Shown: positions 11,901-26,200, counted from the stretch's first letter. The stretch is DNA of 64,000 bases from Beaufortia kweichowensis (GCA_019155185.1 CM032802.1:7106501-7170500), one strand, 5' to 3'. Numbers and translations are program-made. Notes: generated by a model from the sequence alone, not told the origin.

Positions 11901-14900
11901 GTAACTAAATATCTGTTGTAAATTAAAAACGGTAAAATTCACAACATTGCTCAATTTTAAATCTGATTAAAAAAAAATTGAAATATGAATACACTGCCAA
12001 TATATCACCCAACCCAAACCACGATTGGTCATTATCAACCGAAACGCTTTCGATCGTTCCCTCCTGTACGTACACATGTTTAAACTTCCTTTCTTAACAA
12101 GTGTTCGCTTCCGTCCGTCCACATGAGTGTGTGAAGGTGTGTGATGCTGATAAAGGTGTTAGGCTGAGAAAGATGAGAGAGTGCAAACTAATGTGTTACT
12201 TCCTCACTGTCAACAATCTTTGGTATTAAAGCAAAGATTTGAGAATTCAGACTTGATCAGGAGGGATAAGTAACCGCATAAAGTGTATGACTTAAAAAGC
12301 CTTTTATGTTCTATAAATACGGCCTGAAAATACCTGCTTGATGTAAAAGGGTTAGTGAATGATATGTTGTTTTAATTGACAGGACGCAGTTTGTGTGACA
12401 AAGATAGTCCACTTACCAAATGCTTCATACCAACAGTGAGACTGCACCACTTTGCAGCATCAGTGACCTACATGTTTGACCAATTATTTTGTGTGGCAGG
12501 TGTCGGTGTGCTAGGATTGACAGTTGACAAATTAATTAATTAATAATAAATTTGTAAAATGACAGTCAATTTTACAGGGTTTAAATATTATATCACTAAT
12601 TAATTGATTGTTATTTTTAGTATATAAGAGATAAATACAAAATATATTTAATTCATCGTTTTAAACCTGCAGCCATAGTTGTGATTTTATTTTGATTTAT
12701 CTACTAAAAATCAGTCACCTCACAACTCTTTAGACAAGAGCACGTGTACGCGTGTGCTTACATGTGGGTAAGAAAGTGTGACAGAGATCAAGATTGTTTG
12801 AGAGCAGTCTAGTGTAATGGACTGTTGAATTGGTTTATACAATGTATCAAACCTTTTCTTATTTTATTTCCTCCAGCTTTCTCTTTGCTCTTCTTTTCAT
12901 CTGTCTCTTTATTCTTCCTCTCTCACTCTCGCTCACTCGCTGTTCCCTAGAGAGATAGGATTCTGCCTGCTGCTCGTTAGCGCTCCCAGCCAATCTGCAT
13001 TTTTAATTAGCGGTTATTGCTTCTGCTTAATATGCAATTGCTACCCTGGGCCAAATGGGAATCCTTACAAAAAAAGAGTGAGGGAAAAAATGAAAGAGAG
13101 AGAGACAGGCTGAGTATTGTGTTTCACTCCAAGACCCTGAGACAAAAGCCCCTCCACCCCTCCTCGCACCTTCCACCCGAGGGAGAGATTTGGAGGCAGA
13201 GAGGGTGTTGTTTGGAAGGGGGGGCCAAGGTGCAGTCACGGGGGTGATGATTTTTCTTTTGTTTTTCATGACCTGTGCAGCTATTTCTTTTTGATCTTAA
13301 TTTAAACATATTTGTGCCGCACCTTCTCCTTTTCATAGCCATTTTAACCTCCGTCACTGAGGCTCAAAGATCTGCCGTTCTCCTCTACTTTTGTTCGTCT
13401 CCGGGCACAGAGTGAAAGAGAAGAGAATAGGAGAGGCTCTGTTTAATCTTCTCCTTCGCCCCCTCCCAATAAAAAGCAGAAGGATTTCGATTCGAGACGA
13501 CATAAAAGAGGCTTATGGCACTCTGCTTTGAACCCTTCGAAAGAGAATAAAAAAATGAAATTAATTTTCCAGTTTTGGGATCCTCTTTGCAGACAGGCCC
13601 CATTTATCAAGGAGGCTGAGTCAGGACTCATTTGCATAAAACCTTCGTTTGCCCCGTTCCGCTAATTAGCAATTTGCAGCTTAATTGGTGAGTGGCTCTC
13701 AGAAATAGAGACAAAGCTTACCACATTTAAAAATACCAGCAGAGCTGTTAAAGGAACCCATCCGTGCACATTCGCTTCAGTCTCTTTGTGATCACCTGAC
13801 TGTCCTGTGAACACACCTTTAATGAAATAAGACTTTCTCCACTCTTCTCACTCAACCGGTGTGTGAGAGATAGCTATTACCAACTCATTATTACTGAAAT
13901 ACCTGCAGGGCTTTCTCTGTAAAAATTTATGACGTGCTTTATTTGCCTGAAAAAATTAGACAAATGAGGAAAATGGGTTCTCGTAAGGTGAAAGCTGTAG
14001 GTCATGACGATGGCGAGTTTTAGGCACAATTCAGCCCAAAATTTAGACCAGTAAATGGGAAGTTATTTTATGTTTAACTAGAACAATTTGTTATTTGGCT
14101 CAGAAGAATAAATACTTTGTAAAATATATTTTAAAAAATGATATGATGAAATTACAAAAATGTAATGTTCCACAGACTATAGACAAGACAGAATACAATA
14201 GACGGTTACAATAGACAGCAATGTTAGTTACACAGAATATAGATATGTACAGTAATATACAAAAGTGTCAATACTTGATAGATCAAAGGATTCACCCATA
14301 CACCACACAATACACAGTATGAACAGTTACTGTAGAATATCTGAATGACAAGAATACATGACAACAGTGTTGTGTACCACTTTGTTTATTTTTGCAAATT
14401 GCTTGGGAATAAACAGAATGCAGTACATACTGCGTAGTATGCGGAAAGAAGTACACTAGTATTCTGTTCCGCACATATGAACTGTACCTGCCCTGCTTTC
14501 ACATGTCTTTTGTGGTCTTACCTGTTCTAAATGATCAAACTCCCTCGCCTGCAGCCTTTTCTTTCTGCTGCCCGTTTCATTTTAATGTTGTCACAATGAA
14601 AACATTGACACTTTCTGCTCGACTCTAAATGTTTTGTCACATAAAGTTAGCATTTACAATCCTTAGAAGACATTTATCAGCTAGCCGCAGGTGTGGCCAG
14701 CACTATACATGTGTAGTATTTTTGTGTCATGTTCCATATATCTATAATTCATGTTAGTGTTTCACATTCCTATTTTTCAGTAATAATACATTGTATGTGT
14801 GGTTTGTATTTGTTTGATTGTACTAATGGTATGCACATACAGTTTTGACATGTTGTCTTCCTCTTTTTGTTCACAGGGGAACCATCTAATTTCACCTGCC

Positions 14901-16417
14901 AGGTGTGTCAGTGTGTATTTTCCAGCGCATGGGGCCTCCTCCAACACGCTCAGAACACACATTCTCTCAACATCTACCAGGTGGAGGACGACAGCATCGC
15001 ACAGCCATCAAAACCAGCAGCCATGATGGATCCACGTCACCTGGGTGCCGCGCTCGCCACTGCATTCCAGCCGTCCTCCCAGAGACCATCCCGCCCTCAC
15101 AAGCCTCAGAGCACCACCCCAGCACCAAACTCTCGGGACCTGCCGGGGCTGAACTTTTCCATGTGCTTGCAGCGCTTAGCAGAGGTCAGCTGCGGTAACG
15201 GAGGAGTGGTACCCTCTCCGTCTCCCTCTCCCCCGGCTGCGTCACCTTTTCCACACTCCTCCACTCCGTCACCCAACACGGGCTTCTCATGCGAGGTGTG
15301 CGGCCAGAGCTTTCAGTCTCTGCGCAGCCTGTCTGCCCACCGTCGCACTCACGCCTGTGATAGGCCTTACCACTGCGGCCTGTGCCAGCTCACTTTCGCC
15401 CAGAGTGGAGAACTGGCACGACACATGAGGAGCCATCGCCGTGCTGGACAGGAAATGTCTGATCCCACCCCTGCCAGTACAGATGAGGACAGAAAGCTTG
15501 CTGGATCTGGAGACAGTGATATATCCAGTGGAGCAGGGCATCAGATAACTGGCATGGAGGCAGGGAAGCACCCAGGAGGTAACAACCTGATCCTGATGTC
15601 CTCACAGTCCAGGGTTCCAGATCGTAATCTGCTGCGCTATTACCAGCCTCAGAGAGATGGGGATGAGGAAGGTCAAGGTGAGCCTCAGCAGCCTTCTCCT
15701 TACGGAAGCCCCTCGGAGGGCTCTCTGGAGAGCGGAGATACAGGTGGAAGCGGGGAAAGCGGGATCGCCAGCGGCAACTGCACGCCGAAACGTCCAGAAC
15801 GAGAAGATCGTCCTCAAGGCGAGTGGGAAACCGACAGAGACGTGGAAGCTGTGGATATGGTCCAAGACTGGCAGCAGGAGAACGAGAGGAGGCAGGTCAC
15901 CACCGGAGGAGGAAAGAAGAAGAAAGAAGAGGCTTGCGAGTTTTGCGGGAAATGTTTCCGGAACAGCAGCAACCTGACGGTGCACCGACGCAGCCACACC
16001 GGCGAAAGGCCGTATCGCTGTGGCTTGTGCAGCTACGCCTGCGCTCAGAGCAGCAAGCTGACGCGACACATGAAGACACACGGTGCCCGGGGGACACGCG
16101 CCCCCTTCCAGTGCCAGCTGTGTTCTGTCCCCTTCACTGTCTATGCCACACTGGAGAAACATCTGAAGAAGGTACATGGACTCAGCCATGCAAGCGCTGG
16201 AGCCTACAGCCAGAACTCAATCGTTGACTACGGCAGTCTCAACATCAAAATGGAGGAAGACTCCATCAGTGATCAGTCAGGGCCTATAACAACCCTTACA
16301 GAATCCAGCATGGACATGTCAAAGAAGCTCAAAGAGGAGGACTCTGAAATGGGGGTTGATGAGCCACCTAACTCTGAGGAAACCAACAGTAGTGTACTGG
16401 GTAAAACCACGGTATAG
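8997..16417 (+). CDS. znf296: Zinc finger protein 296, BCL11-like transcription factor
   Basis: Three exons (8997-9048, 10665-10994, 14877-16417) give 640 aa; human ZNF296 is about 475 aa. The N terminus MSRRKLGSRPQHLS matches the BCL11-type motif that in relatives recruits the NuRD corepressor. A CCHC finger (C48, C51, H66, C71; context DLLTCGQC) matches the BCL11 oligomerisation finger. A C2H2 finger at about 133-155 (FTCQVC to HAQNTH) resembles BCL11 finger 1. A tandem pair lies at about 266-314. Three C-terminal fingers at about 481-562 (ACEFCGKCF, TGERPY, LTRHMKTH) correspond to the BCL11 DNA-binding trio. Between the fingers are Ser/Pro-rich and acidic linkers. ZNF296 is a nuclear regulator related to BCL11A/B. 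Its position next to clasrp, as in mammals, favours ZNF296 over BCL11A/B. Confidence 0.93.
9049..10664 (+). other. znf296: znf296 intron 1
   Basis: This 1.6-kb intron is bounded by GTAAGA and CTCACAG. It holds a short GT-rich run near 9765-9800 and otherwise AT-rich sequence. Overlapping open frames on both strands near 9650-10110 come from the GT/CA-rich stretch and show no protein family signature. Confidence 0.7.
12890..13760. promoter_or_regulatory. Candidate enhancer block in znf296 intron 2
   Basis: Inside the 3.9-kb second intron, composition shifts from AT-rich filler to a mixed, non-repetitive sequence. It is dense in homeodomain- and POU-type cores: TAATTAG near 13005, ATTTGCAT octamer-like near 13629, and CTAATTAGC near 13660. 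This pattern is common in conserved developmental enhancers, and BCL11-type genes often have intronic ones. Function is inferred from motif density only. A cross-species alignment would decide. Confidence 0.35.
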
Positions 16418-17850
16418 AAATATTTCTACACGTCACTCTCCGATCATGACCAAGTGTGAAAATCTTGCCCACTGCTTAGCATACACATTCTGTCAAACTG
16501 TGAACAGCATTTCCAGCTGACACTGCCCAAGACGTGTTAGAATCATCAGTACAAGTGCCTATAGATCCTGACATGCAATATCTGAGGACATCTAAACTCA
16601 AGGCTTCATCAGCACTTCCTTCTACAGCAGGAAACCAGAGGATTCCTACACAGGCTTGTAGAACGGCACATGGAGATGTTTCTTAAGTTTTTCTCAAAAG
16701 ACAATCATACAGGAATATTAGCAAGACTGAAAGCTATTACCTGTAGATGACCTGACTGTATGAACATTGAAATGCAATCGCTTAAGTCTGTTTACACTGT
16801 TTTGGCACTCTACCGCAGAGCCTTAAAGGTTCTTTTTTATATATAAATTAGCACAAATGCAGATTGTCAAAAGTGTGCAGGCAGTAGGGGTGAGAGTAAA
16901 CGCTGGAATACAAATTTATATCACAGGGTAGCTTGCCATTTGTGCTTTCCCAACTATCTGACAGGGTCATGTTATCGGTTTGTGCGATTTTGATACTGTA
17001 TGTTCAACAGGACTGATTGGGTCTGTGGCAATACATTTACACTGTCAAAGAGCATTTTGCCATTTAGTTAAGTAGAAAGTTTTGTAAATATGTATTTTAG
17101 TTCGTGCAGACGTTTTGCTTAATGTTCCTCCAAAATGTATGGCGTTTGGGTTATATAGCCCACAAACACAAAAATTAATCACTTTCAGTTGTTTTATTTT
17201 GTTGTATTCTATAAGCCTGGTTGGTCAGTTTACACACGTTTGTTTTACTGCCAAGCACATACAAATGCTATGAAATATTCTGTTCTGGTTTTTGCCTGGT
17301 TGTCAATGGGTTCAGAAGGGCACTGCATGTTTTGTGGTTGTGCGACTGAAAGGCCTCGTTTCGATGAAAGATTGGGTGGGGAACTACAGCACTGACCTGT
17401 TGAGCACTTGTGTGTTTGTGTGAAAGACCAGATATATTATAAATCTATACAGGGAGCCTTTGCTTTGTTACAGTTTTTATGATTATTAATGTCTGTACTC
17501 TGGCAGGGAACTGTTATGTTACGGTCTATTTTTTGTGTGAGAAAAATATGGTAGAATACGTAATCGAAAATCAAAAAGCATTTTGTGTTTTGTATTGACA
17601 AATGTGAAAACTTATCGGACACGCAGTAGTGTCCGTCTCTTCAGGGAGCAGTGAATTGTGAACACAAAGCTCTTTTTTTCTTCTGTGACTATAATGTATA
17701 TTGTAATTATTTCTGTTGATTTCAATGTCATGTCTAATGTGATTCTACCATTGTTCTATGTGTAGGCCACAACTTTGCTGTCTTGTAAACATTTTGTTAT
17801 TTCTATGCCTGTTTGGATGCTAATTAAAAGACTGAGGCAAAGTCATAGGG
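16418..17850 (+). other. znf296: znf296 3' untranslated region
   Basis: Non-coding sequence follows the TAG at 16415-16417. A variant poly(A) hexamer ATTAAA occurs at about 17822-17827, followed by a GT-rich stretch (about 17850-17875) of the kind found downstream of cleavage sites. This makes a 1.4-kb 3' UTR plausible. Confidence 0.55.
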
Positions 17851-20800
17851 CGTGCGTGTGTATGTGTATGTGAGAACTAGCAAGTGTGACAGCAGAAACG
17901 GTAAAGTCGAACCTGCCGCTACATGTCTCAGATCACATCATGAATTCACCAGTATTTGCACAGTAGAACCGTTCTTCTCTCAGGGCTATTGTTGTAAAAT
18001 CCTGCTCCGCCATCTGAGTCATAGTCCGTTAGTCGTACGTTTGTGGTGCAATCATATCTGACTAAACCACTGGGTTATTCAGGTTCATGTGTCCATTTAA
18101 ACTACAAGGCGAGAGTGAAAAGATGAGATTGTTAGGTAGATTACAAAAGTATGACTGATTATGCATCTGTCGGACAGAGGAAGATGGAAGCGGAAAAACA
18201 ATGGCTGGGATTCTGAGGGTGAGGAGATGTTGAGAGACCGGGGGGAGCGGAGTCATCCTACCAGATCCTTCTTTTGTAACGGGACAAAACGTCCACGCCA
18301 GTATCTCTAACCCCTTTAATGAGTGGGACGCTCTATGATCCCTATAGCTCATTAACAACCAACCTTTTTAATGAGCTTTCAACCAGGGCTGGGGGAGGTT
18401 GGATTGAAGGGACCATATGTAGCTCTCACCCCATCTCCAATTATCACTGTTTATGAGAATAGAAGAAAGATGGTGGGGGTGTCTAAAATGTCATCGACAA
18501 CTCCGTTGTAGTTCAGCAAAATTCCTTTTCCCGGTTCTCCTCAGAGGATGGTGAATTACAGGTGATCACCCTGGGACCTGTATCACTCCTCCTCTATCAA
18601 AACCTTATATGCCCGCCCCAGCCACGCAAACCCGCGCAACACCATTTGGTGGCCGCACGGGCCCAATTACATAATGTAACACGAGCTTTTGTGAGTTGAG
18701 GTGGCCTCTGGCAGACGAAAACATTCCCAGGTGCCCTTTGTCTCTTATGGGCCGCCTCTCTGCACCTTCTCCCAGACACGTCGCCCTGCTGAGCCAAGAC
18801 TAGCCAGTGTTTATCTTTACTGACCAATCACAGTGCCGCCGTTCCTATCAGAGCCTGGGCTTGTTGTACAGAGGGCGTGGTGACAGGTAACTGACCCGCA
18901 GGTGTGTGTGGACTTTGAGATATGTGTTTTTCAGTTAGAGCACATGCCACAGGACATGTCTTAAGGCTTAAGTCCACGGTCCTTCCACTGGGTAAAGCGT
19001 GAAAGACAGAGGGAAGGAACAAAACTTAAATAAATGTTTATTTGAAAGTAGATTAAAAAAGCAAAAGATTATGCTCAGAGAATCAGATCCTACCAGGGTA
19101 AGATAGTGAGGAGCAAGTTTTGATCCCAACCATAAAAACTCAAACTATACTGTGATTTGTTAATAATGAATAGCAAATGAATGACGCAACTACCAGTCTT
19201 CCCAGTAGAACTAACTTTTTTTGGGTGAAAAGGCCCGAATGCGTGTGGTCTTAGGGTCATGTCTGCTTAAAACACTTGAAACTTGTATCTAAACATGTGT
19301 TGTTTTCTTGTGTGGGGTTGTCTGGATTCATTTAATTGTAATTGTGTTCATTATCTATACGTTTTAAAGGTCTTCACAAAACTTTACCTCTCAAGACTTT
19401 CCTAATGACAGAACGGCATAAACAGAAACCTTTCAAATGCTGCTGTCACTTAAAGTGAGCGCCTTCCTTTTAAGCGAGATCAGTGCAAAACCAGTTCTCA
19501 CGACACTTAATGTGAATCCGATTGTTTAGTCTTACCACTTCTTGGTCTAAATGATCTATCAGATGCCAAAGGCAAACTACTAATAATACTAATATACACT
19601 GATGGTGTCCTGTAAAGTCCCAGGTGGTCAAACAGTGATTCATTTTTTTCTGAATTATTAAAATATTGCTGTGTGAGATTCCGTGAGCCTGTAGTGTACA
19701 CTGTGAGTTGGCCTAAATACGAATAAATCGAGCTCATATACAGCTGTTTAAATAGTAAGCTAGCTTAAAAACGGTAATTGGACACAGAAACAGCATTTCT
19801 TAAGTGAATAGGGAAATGATGACAGCATACTTCCTGAAAAATTAAAGCTAAAAGCTAAAAAGATATTATAAGATAAACATCTGTAGGCAGTTAAAGACCT
19901 GCATATTATTGCACTATTAGAAAAGTTGCATGCACAGCAAATTATGTAGATAAATTAATGAGAGCTATGCACAGCAGGCCAAGTCTAATAGAAGATAAGA
20001 TTAATGCCATGTTTGCAGTGTATGCAGATATACTGTAGTATAGAGACTAAGCCCAATCATTTTCATTTGAAAAGCCAATTAACTATTATAATTACAATTT
20101 TTAAAAAGGTGTAACCCGAGTGCCATGAGTTCCTCATCGTTTTTCCCACAGGACGATTACTGGTGTGATGACACCGGTGAGACGGAGGGAAAGCGAGAGG
20201 GAAAGTGCAAAGGAAGGTGGCAAATGGGATAAACCACAGAAAAGCTCTCTTTATCCTTGTTCCCAAACCTGCATCCAATACAATCCTCCTTGTGGTAACG
20301 TCCCTCCACAAAGACCACAAAAAGAAACCTGAACCCTAAAATTACCCCCCTACCCCCCGCCACAGCGATGTGTTAGTGGCCTTGCGTGGGAGAGCCAGGC
20401 AACAGTCCAGCTGTCCAAAAACACCATGCAGGATGAACAGGTTCCACAGTGCCACAGAGCAGCCGTGGATATCACCCAGTTCACCACAATAAGGAAGGTG
20501 ATAATCCTGTAATAGCAGAACTGTCACATTCCCAGAGGCTGTGGTAGATGTGGCATTTCATATTTTCATTTTAGTGTAATTGTTTTTACCTTGAAGTTGA
20601 ATGAAGTTATTACTAAAGTTAAACCTTTTTTGGGCAAAACTAGGCAAAACATTTCTTCTTACAGTTCTTTCTTTTCATTTGACAATTAATTAAGACTGTG
20701 GCTGTCAAACATCAAAAAAAGATACAAATAAACACCATAGCTATGCGTGATGAATTTTTTTTATACACATCACACCTTTAATAATTATATATGCCAAAAA

Positions 20801-23180
20801 AAATTTTAGGGTTTATCCAGACACAACATATCACAGGCAAATCCATGCAAATGTCAACCCTACCATTGAAAAACGTTTTTACCAAAGGTTTTTATCATAC
20901 TGATAGCTCAGATGTCAATATTTGGTGATTTAAATGCCAATGTGAGGTCTCTCTCAAAGCATTTATTATTTTTAATGCATGAGTTTTAATAGTCAGGTAA
21001 ACTGCTTGTTTTTTATCATTTCCATTAAAATCCATATTCCACATAAATGGGCACATGTAGAGTCATCTCTTTTATCCATTTGTTGAGTATTATTGCCTCT
21101 GGTTTGTGCATTTTTATTCACAGAAATCCTAGACTGATATTTTTCTGATGTCTAGACTGAAAATATAAACCGATGATTCAGTATATTGGTAAATTCTGTG
21201 AGAATTTATATTCCAAGTTTTGACTGAAAATGTAATTCAGCAATTGCCCATATGGACTAGTATTTTTGCGTGCGGTCACTATAAACTTGATATTAGTCAT
21301 AAGGTATTAGCTCATAGACTCGTCACAAATGCAGCAGAAAAAGGGTCAAATTAGGTGGCAACACCTCTGCTTTCCCACATACATGCTCGCTGTTAGACAC
21401 AGCATGCCACTCCTTAATAACCTCCCAAACAAGCTGTCTGTTACTGAGAAAAGGTGGGAAAAAATGACATAGCACCTGGTGACCTCCACTATCACTCTGG
21501 CACAAACACACACAAACATAAAGAGCGAGATACAGGTGAGAACAGCCTCTTGGCACTGGACAGACAGACTGGTTGAACTAGCCCTTATTCCAGAGCAGTC
21601 CTGTCAGGCCTCTGTCATGTTCACAATGCCATAAGCTACCCTGAGGGATCAACCCATATTTGAGTAACTTAAGTGACTTTGTTCTTTGCCCCCAGAAAAA
21701 AACACATTTCAGATTCTCAACTAGGAATGCGGATACAGAAAGAAATAAGGGTGTAATGTAGATGTTTCTAATGATTACTTCATTAAATGGTGTGACCGAA
21801 TAGGATATGAACACCAGTTCACACTGAATACATACATGTTTAAATAGAGTAATATGGAGGTGGGAATGTAAAACCTCTCTGTGAAACCTTGTAATGGGTT
21901 ATAATGGGAATAGTATTGGTTATAATGGAAACTATAACAGTGCCTACCATTAAAATAAGGCCCAAAACATTTAACATAAAGGAATTTTGTAATGGTAAAC
22001 AGCTGATGGTTCCTAATGGTTTTAGTAATGGAAACCATTAGTATTTGTATAGTTTTCTAGCACAGAAGCAGACGGTTAAATAGAGAAGGAAACAGAAAGA
22101 AACATGCATTGAGCAAGTATGTTAAATACAAGATATGGAGTAATTGTCTTTCTGTTGTCGACCTCCTGACCCCTTTTCATCCCGTTAGAATGCACCTTTA
22201 CACTGGGCACCAGTTCAGTGCATGGGAACCGACTGGTGTTAATTGATGTCTGTGAGCAGACAGACTCTCGCTGTGGGTCGTGGGAGCTGTAGGGGTCGTG
22301 GACGCGCCAGGAGTGTGATAATGTTCGGGGCGGGTCAGCGACCTTTGTCATTACGACATAATCCTCTCTAACTGAAAGACCATATGTAGCCTACCGAACA
22401 TGGGCATCAATGACAGAGTTAATCACGAGCGATTGTTCACGTCCATCTGATTATTAGTCGTGTTTATTTAGCCCTTGTAAACTTGTCTGAATGCATTATG
22501 CAGCCGATAAAAGAAACGCAAGTAATTTTTTTTTAAGGTCACGTGATATTTTGATTTATTTAATATGGGTTCTAAATGAGCTATTTTCACACGTGACTGC
22601 AGTTTAATGAATTAATAAGTAAAATATATAATTATAAAATACTTTATAAAGCATTTATAGTATTTTCAAAGAAGGTAAGTTTAAGTTTAATTTGATGTCC
22701 AGTGTGAGAAGTTTGTAACTGTGACGGATGTCTAATGTGCTTGCATTGCAGTGCCACCTAGTGGCGAATGGCTTATTTTGCACGTAGTGTGTTATTTTAT
22801 TCCAAGCATAATTAGTTAAACTAGTTTACATTTTACAATTTTATTAAAATAATTTTTTAATTAAAGTAATTGGTGTATGAATTATTAAAAAGGGACTTTG
22901 CGGAATTAACTAAAACATTTCGCATTTAAAAATTTTGTCCTAATGTCGACTAGCTCGCCTGACATCATATGCTTTCATTTGCCAATAGCCTACGTCGACT
23001 AAATAATACAAATCAGGATAAAATATCAAACCACAAAAAAGAATAGGTATTTATCATAAAGGTCTAGGTTTCCACGCCCCCGTGCAGTACACATGTGGGG
23101 GTGGGTGGATGTGCATACGGTGGGTGTGTTGCTCCAAACTTTTGCATAAAACTTTTTGTGACTGTGCAGACCTCAACTCA
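17851..23180. other. Gene-free interval between znf296 and capn12
   Basis: No open frame in this 5.3-kb stretch has coding character or plausible splice partners. The left part (18060-18900) is GC-balanced and motif-rich and is listed separately. From about 19.0 to 22.0 kb the sequence is AT-rich with no strong repeats. A less AT-rich block at 22130-22400 precedes the capn12 promoter area. Confidence 0.6.
18060..18900. promoter_or_regulatory. Candidate regulatory block downstream of znf296
   Basis: This roughly 840-bp segment differs from the AT-rich surroundings. It is non-repetitive and carries several TTTAATGAG/CATTAAC homeodomain-like cores near 18315-18370, plus a CCAATTACATAATG cluster near 18660. 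It has no coding signature. The description rests on composition and motif clustering, so it is a prediction of a conserved noncoding element, not evidence of one. Confidence 0.3.
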
Positions 23181-23200
23181 TTTTCTCGACCCCTTGAAAG

Positions 23201-26200
23201 ATGTCTGGTAGCGAACAGGGATCAATTGATAATCCGGTCCGATTTAAAGATCAGGATTTTGACACCCTGCTGCAGAGCTGTCTCAAATCTGGCGTCCTGT
23301 TTGCAGACCCGATTTTTCCAGCGAATATAAATTCTCTCGGTGTACCTGTGGATCCTGATCCCAAAAAAGCAGTCAAATGGTTGCGGCCGAAGGTAAAATA
23401 AATGACTAATATTAATTGAAAAGAGTGTGCATTTATAAGAATTTATATTTTTATCTGAATTTTATCGTTTTAAATGCAAAACACATTTTTTAATTTTCTA
23501 TAAAATAGAGTTTAGAGTAGGCTATGCCCGTGTCATGCATTTACAGCTGATTGATTTCATTGGAAACTTTTAAACTTAATTGATAAATGAATAGTGTTAT
23601 CATAGTGTTAAATACTAGGACATGTTCATTAAAAATAAATTGCTCCTGATGTTTCTTTTTTTTGGTAGTTGCTTTGAATAAAAGTGTCTAAAAAATGTAA
23701 CTAAATAACCATAGAGGAGGGGAAGCGGAGGATAAACTTGTGTTGGCCAAGAGCTAGTAAAACTAATAAAACTAAATAGGGTCATTAAAGAGATGCACCT
23801 TGGGGAGAAATAGGTAGGCATTATGGTTAAGCAATTTGGTGCATTTTATGTTTCTAACATACCTACAAAGAGAGCAAAGATAATTGATTTAATGTTGCAT
23901 CAATGTTGAGAACAACCATGTACTGTAAATGGATGTAACTGTGAAGTTGTTTCTGAGACGAATGAGGTGTTGACAGGTGAGACTCTATCTAAAATTGTGC
24001 ACAGTTCTGCACATGCATGTGTTCAGATGTCCACATCATGCCATCACATGTCCTTGCAAATTGTTTTTGGCTCAGACCGAATGTTCTGAATGTCTCCATC
24101 TCTTTTTCCCCTCCCCCTCTTCAAAGGAAATCACAAGCAATGCTGTCTTTGTGGAGGGCACCATGGGCACCACCGATATCTGCCAGGGCCAGCTGGGTGA
24201 GTCCACACCCGTGTTAGTGCACGGTTGTTCATATTTTATGCCAGGATAATGGGATAACGCCTTACTGCACTTCTCAGAAAGCAAATCATCCAAACGCACC
24301 CTCAAGGCATGTGCGCTATCAGAGAAAAATCCTTTGGCAACGCTCCCGCTCTTTTCTCCTTATCATGCAGATGCCCCCCTCCCATCTTCTTCCACCCAGA
24401 TCTTCCTCATAATGCTTAATGTACTATCCCCATTCTGACCGTCTAGCCGCGAGACACTTCGCTGATCTCGGAGGCTCCTGCAGAACCCCTGCTGAGAGAT
24501 GCAACGTGGAGCCGCCGCGGGCCACTCACATCAAAAACACGACAAATGTATTAGAAGCAGACAGGGATGAAAGCTGAGAGGGGAAGAGGGAGGGAGCGAG
24601 AGGTCGGATTGGTATCATCTGCTTACCCCCCTTTTTCCCGCCTCCCCATTTCCACCCACTTAAAGAATAACAATTATTGTGCACAGCGGGTATTGTTTTA
24701 TTGTTTTGCCTTGCCCAGCTCTCTTTCTCTGCATCTGGCGTTGATTTAATGTTGATGATTTTTTTTACCCAGATCATCACTGTTTACATGCTCAACTATG
24801 TTCTGTAGTTTACGACTTAGACTTGGTCTTATTTGAACATAGACGTTCAACGGATAGTTCACCCAAAATACAATGAAAGTTGATGGTCCAGTGTTTTTTG
24901 TGTGTGTGTGTTTAGCAACACATGTACACATAAAATGTGAACCAGGAGTCAGGAATCAAAGACTTCTTACACCATGTGTGCATTTTTCACTTACAATGTG
25001 GATGACCTCTCTCTAAATAATACATGAACATAGCAATGCATCACTAGAATAACAAACACATGTAAATAATCTCATTTGAATAGAAATGGGCCGAAAGAAT
25101 GTCTTAGTTTTAGCACTTCATACAGAAATTTTGATTTTGTTTTCAAGAGACCCTGCATCAATATATTCAACACATTCTTCTTGCTGTTGGAAAATTATAA
25201 GTAGGACTCACATGCAGAATTGTGTTTGTTGTCATTCCCATGAGATTTGGTGTGTTAAGCATGTTTTTTGGTGAATGTGTTCTATGAAGTCACACGTAAT
25301 AATCTGTTTCCGTTTACCTCGCATGGCGCAAGAAAACAGCTGTTACCTGTTACAGAAGAATGTCACTGTGTGTGAGACAGACAACGTGTCTCTGGTTTTC
25401 AAAACTTGTGTTTCATGTTGTGGTCATGTTTGTACATAAATGCCAATGGAATTTATGTGTTTTTAAAGACATGTTTTTCTGCAGGCAACTGCTGGTTGCT
25501 GGCAGCCCTGTCCTGTCTTACCATGCACCCGACCCTGTTTGTGAAAGTGGTTCCTTCTGGCCAAAGCCTGAGCGAATCATACGCTGGCATCTTCCGTTTC
25601 AGGGTAAGAGGAAGGAGTTAGGACAATTATTAGAAAATTATGTATTTATGTAGTTATGCTGCTTGTTTGTTTCTTTTTTACAGGCACAATTTATATTGTG
25701 TAAAACTAAGTGAATTTAGAGATTAGTGAAAATAAAACAGTGAAAAGATTTGGCAACCATAAATAAGCAATTGAATAATAGGGGACCATTTGAGAGCCGA
25801 ATCAGAATTGATGTTCCCGTTTGAATGTCTCCTATGTAATTACGTGTCTAGATTTACTTCTAGCTGATGCGTCGGTGGAAGCGGTAATTAGAATCAGTCT
25901 TCTTTGACCCTGTCGTTCCTAACAGCTGAGGCTCATTCCAGAAACAGCTCCACCAACCTCCCGTCATCTTCCTTTTGTCCCAGTGACACGTACATCTGCA
26001 TGCCCCTCCCCCTTTAAAAACGCTTCACATTGCCACAAATTATCATACTTTATTTGACTGTTTCTCATTTACCGGGAAGGAACATGGTGTTTTTGTTTGT
26101 TTCTACTTTGTATATTTGGTGCCGACCCTTTTAAAATCAGTGCTTAGCATTATCCCTCTAGCTAATCAAAATATGAGTCACAAGAAACTGGTGGATGGAT

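Noticed and set aside
15602..16189. 195-codon minus-strand open frame
   Set aside because: It is antisense to the znf296 zinc-finger exon. Its low-complexity Leu/Ser/Ala composition is a shadow of the GC-rich coding strand.
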